The position numbers were made by a program, and so were the translations under genes. DNA of 64,000 bases from Primula veris (Eukaryota; Streptophyta; Magnoliopsida; Ericales; Primulaceae): NCBI GenBank assembly GCA_963682055.1, contig OY821745.1:31059342-31123341 (forward strand), in the 5' to 3' direction. Below, piece after piece: positions 61,367 to 64,000 of this stretch (position 1 is the first letter of the stretch; each line of letters starts with the position of its first letter). Under the pieces are notes generated by a model. It ran no database searches, had not been told where the DNA came from, and saw only the letters and a list, made by a program, of their open reading frames with translations.

Positions 61367-61934
61367 TGATAGAACATAAAAATTAGACCCGAATGTTTTA
61401 TTCGGGTAATGATCAACCCACTTTATAAATGGGTATCCAACGCTTAAATGGGTCAACTCATACTCTTTATGGGAATAGAGGTGTTACTACCAAAAGCCCA
61501 AGCCCAATCGAATGGGGACCCATGTCTGAAAAGTCATTGGGATGAAGACATTTGTCAATATCCCAGAAGGCACAGTTGCCTATAAATAGCCAACTACCCC
61601 TCCTAGAAAAGGACCAGAAAATCTATCCAAAAAATATAGAGAGAAGTTAAGAAAAGAGAGAAACTAACCAAACTATATCACTTCGAGAAATAAACCGAGA
61701 AAAGACAGCCGAGCACCGAATAAAAGAGGAGAAAGATCAAGACGAGAGATTAAATAGTTATATCGAGCATAATTGTAAAGCCGAAATACTAATCCGAGCA
61801 AATGTAATAGTCCGAACAAGGACAATAATCCGAGCAATAATAAAGATCAGGAAGTATCATTTATTCACGGTTGATTTATCATTATATCATTGTTGAAAAG
61901 TCTAACGCGACCGACCAAAGTTATGGCTTTATCA
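61367..61934 (+). repeat. 3' LTR
   Basis: 568 bp, same ends as the 5' LTR. Differences from it are at the GAATAGAR, AAGTCAYT, AACCAAAS(C/T)ATAT and AAAAGYCTAAC positions, five bases in all. TATA box at 61581-61589. Confidence 0.97.
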
Positions 61935-62597
61935 TAGAGAGTAAACTAGAAAATTTGAGAAAGCTGGAAAATATGAAACAAAATAAGTCCAAGTCATTAA
62001 CTTTTATGAAGTAAATTTAGAATTGTTTAACTGGAAATGAGTCATCTGGACTAAACAAACACGTGTAAATTGAATGACAGATTTCTTGCCAACACATTTA
62101 TTGGTCATAGATATAAGAAGTAGCCGAATCAGATTCAGTGCTACAATAACAATAAGGAAGTTTTAAAACTGGTAAGTTTTGTGTTTGTTAAAATTTTAAC
62201 TAATTTTATATAAAAAAATGAAATCCGATACATTAAGTCATTAATTAACTTATATATTTGGAGATGGATACGTAACATACGTTAACCTGCCTGGCAAGAT
62301 GTATATATAGGAGTACAAGTTAAAGAGTAAACTAGAAAAAATTGACAAAGTTGGTAAATTTGAAACAAAACAAGTGCAAATTGTTAACTTTCATTAAAAT
62401 ATATTTAGAATTGTTTAACAAAATGAGTCATCAGCTGGACGGTCTTCCGCGTAACTAAACAAACACGTGTAATAAATTGGCAACGTTAAACACATTTATC
62501 GGTCAAAGTATTATTTTCTCCTATACTGGATGAGCTCAATCCAGATATTTACCAAGTTGCTATAAGCAAAGGGAAAATAGTAATACACTAATACACT
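61935..62597. other. Host DNA right of the retrotransposon, tandem-duplicated
   Basis: 61940-62060 and 62325-62450 are copies of one segment (GAGTAAACTAGAAAA, AAACACGTGTAA). The copy at 62330 (TTAAAGAGTAAAC) shows what the insertion site looked like before the element arrived. Confidence 0.65.
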
Positions 62598-63686
62598 AAT
62601 ATGCCATTTGTAGAATTAAATTATAGATAAATTAACAAAAACATACTATTTTTTAAATCAAATTAATAAAAACATATATAAAAAATTTTCATTATAAAAA
62701 ACATACCAAACAAATTTAATGCTGGTTATTTTCTTCTTTTTCTCTCTCTCATCTTACTCTCTCTCTCCTTCATTCTTCTCTCTCTCACTAATTCTTCTAT
62801 GTATCTATCTCTCTGATCTTACTCTCTCTCCTTCATTCTTCTCTGTATCTTTCTTTCATATCTCACTCTATCTCTCTTCCCTCATTCACCACGAAAATTC
62901 GTCACTAACTACCGAATACCATCTAGATTATATAAACATCTATATATATATAAATACAGATATATACATACGTAATACACAAATATTACACTGGTTGATA
63001 CTTCGTACTATATGAAAAATATATGAAATTGGTGAGATTGTTTTATATTTATTGAGTTTTGAGAATATTATAAACCTTGTGGGTTTCAAGTTTAAGGAGG
63101 AGAATCCATATGTACAGTATTGAGAGAAATTCATATGTAGGGTATGAAGTTTTGAAATTAGGTTATGAAATTTTGAAATTAGGGTATGAAGTTTTGAAAT
63201 TAGGGTATTAAGTTTTGAAATTAGGGTATAAAGTTTTAAAATTATGGTATAAAGTTTTGAAATTAGGGTATGCAATTTTGAAATTAGGGTATGAAGTTTT
63301 GAAATTAGTGTATAGACTTTTGAAATTAGGGTATGAACTATTTTTTAGATATTTGATTGTGATCCAGAACATTTAAGGTATGCCATTTTAAAATTAGGTT
63401 ATGACGTTTTATAATTAGCAAATGAATATTTTGTGAGTTTTTAGTCATTTTTAGAGAGAGATGAGTGATTAACATGTGTTAAAAAGATGTGTCATTATCG
63501 TGTGTTAGGGAGAGATGTGCGATTAGAGAGAGATAGTTGCGGTTAGAGATAAAGATGTTAAATTAGAGAGAGAGGTTAGATTATGCTATGATTAGAATTA
63601 GAGAAATAATAAGTATATATAGATATATTTTTGATAATTTAACTTTTAAGAGTATATTTTTGTTAATATAATAGAAATATGGTATT
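62598..63686. mobile_element. Fold-back element with 21 bp minisatellite
   Basis: The left end (ATTAACAAAAACATACT region) and the right end (complement of TTTTTGTTAATATAATAG) are inverted repeats of about 85 bp. The left arm is CT-rich and the right arm GA-rich. Target duplication not resolved. Same architecture as 5972-7732 and 8600-12358. Confidence 0.6.
63126..63355 (+). repeat. 21 bp minisatellite
   Basis: About ten copies of TTTTGAAATTAGGGTATGAAG inside the fold-back element. The long frame on the minus strand (repeating KLHTLIS) is a by-product. Confidence 0.9.
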
Positions 63687-64000
63687 TTTGTGTTAGTTGC
63701 CTCATCAATTAAATACTCGTACACTATTTAGGAAAGTCGTAAGTAATCCTTGATTTTTTCTTAATAGATATACTAAAAGCATGCATGTATGATCATGTAC
63801 CTTAAAACCAAATATAGTTAACCGAATATAAGAGATTTGATCAATTGGAACGGTTTACATCTTCCTAATTATATACGTACATTTTATTATCCCTTACGAA
63901 CCACACATTTTTCAAACAAATTTAGCATTAAAATTGTAAACTATTATTTTATTTTTCGAAGGATATATGACAGGGAATACAAATTGTTGTGTAATTGTGT
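63687..64000. other. Intergenic DNA
   Basis: Nothing recognisable. Confidence 0.4.

Larger units (their letters stand above)
48337..61934 (+). mobile_element. Ty3/gypsy Tat-type LTR retrotransposon, 13.6 kb, complete with LTRs
   Basis: Two 568 bp LTRs bound a gag-pol on the plus strand and a set of apparent genes on the minus strand. The order protease, RT, RNase H, second RNase H, integrase identifies Ty3/gypsy. The extra RNase H and the long non-pol region before the 3' LTR indicate the Tat clade (Ogre, Retand and relatives). Flanking 5-mers are tacag and tagag, one mismatch. The LTRs differ at five positions by eye, so the insertion is young. Defects: three in-frame stops in gag-pol and a missing integrase C-terminus. 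Confidence 0.95.

Noticed and set aside
63000..63275. Minus-strand frame with repeating KLHTLIS
   Set aside because: Translation of the 21 bp minisatellite.

Overview
The window is nuclear DNA of a flowering plant, most likely a eudicot. Genes have GT-AG introns, intergenic DNA is very AT-rich, and plant-specific gene families and plant transposon classes are present throughout. The species cannot be named from the sequence.

1-13.9 kb: a two-exon plastidial geranylgeranyl diphosphate synthase (GGPPS; exons 4687-5151 and 13314-13895). Its 8.2 kb intron is swollen by two fold-back elements with internal minisatellites (5972-7732 and 8600-12358). 14.9-27.7 kb: a CYP716-like cytochrome P450 array with two intact three-exon genes on the minus strand (14922-16956 and 25996-27716). 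Between them lie two broken relatives, one with an exon inverted relative to its neighbour. GGPPS (supplier of C20 precursor) next to duplicated terpenoid-type P450s looks like part of a small terpenoid gene cluster, but no terpene synthase is in the window. Both intact P450s carry His where the I-helix normally has the conserved acid.

32.4-36 kb: a UPF0496 (At14a-like) membrane protein gene whose promoter and 5' end are duplicated in tandem upstream. 43.5-45.2 kb: an ataxin-10/MEE50-like armadillo gene carrying two in-frame stop codons, probably a young pseudogene.

48337-61934: a young Ty3/gypsy element of the Tat (Retand/Ogre-like) type, 13.6 kb, with 568 bp LTRs that differ at 5 positions. 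Its gag-pol is one reading frame with three in-frame stops and a truncated integrase end. Downstream of pol the opposite strand carries what looks like a set of six genes: one spliced gene with a domain like the 'putative gypsy-type transposon' family, and five short proteins, mostly coiled-coil. Each of the five has a TATA box 55-100 bp upstream of its ATG, and two pairs look like duplicates. This antisense array is the most unusual feature of the window.

The rest is transposon debris: hAT-type MITEs with 8 bp target duplications, two hAT-ended elements containing a tRNA-like segment, a Stowaway MITE, a mariner transposase fragment, LINE remnants, a TRIM-like LTR element, a CACTA-type end and several more fold-back elements.
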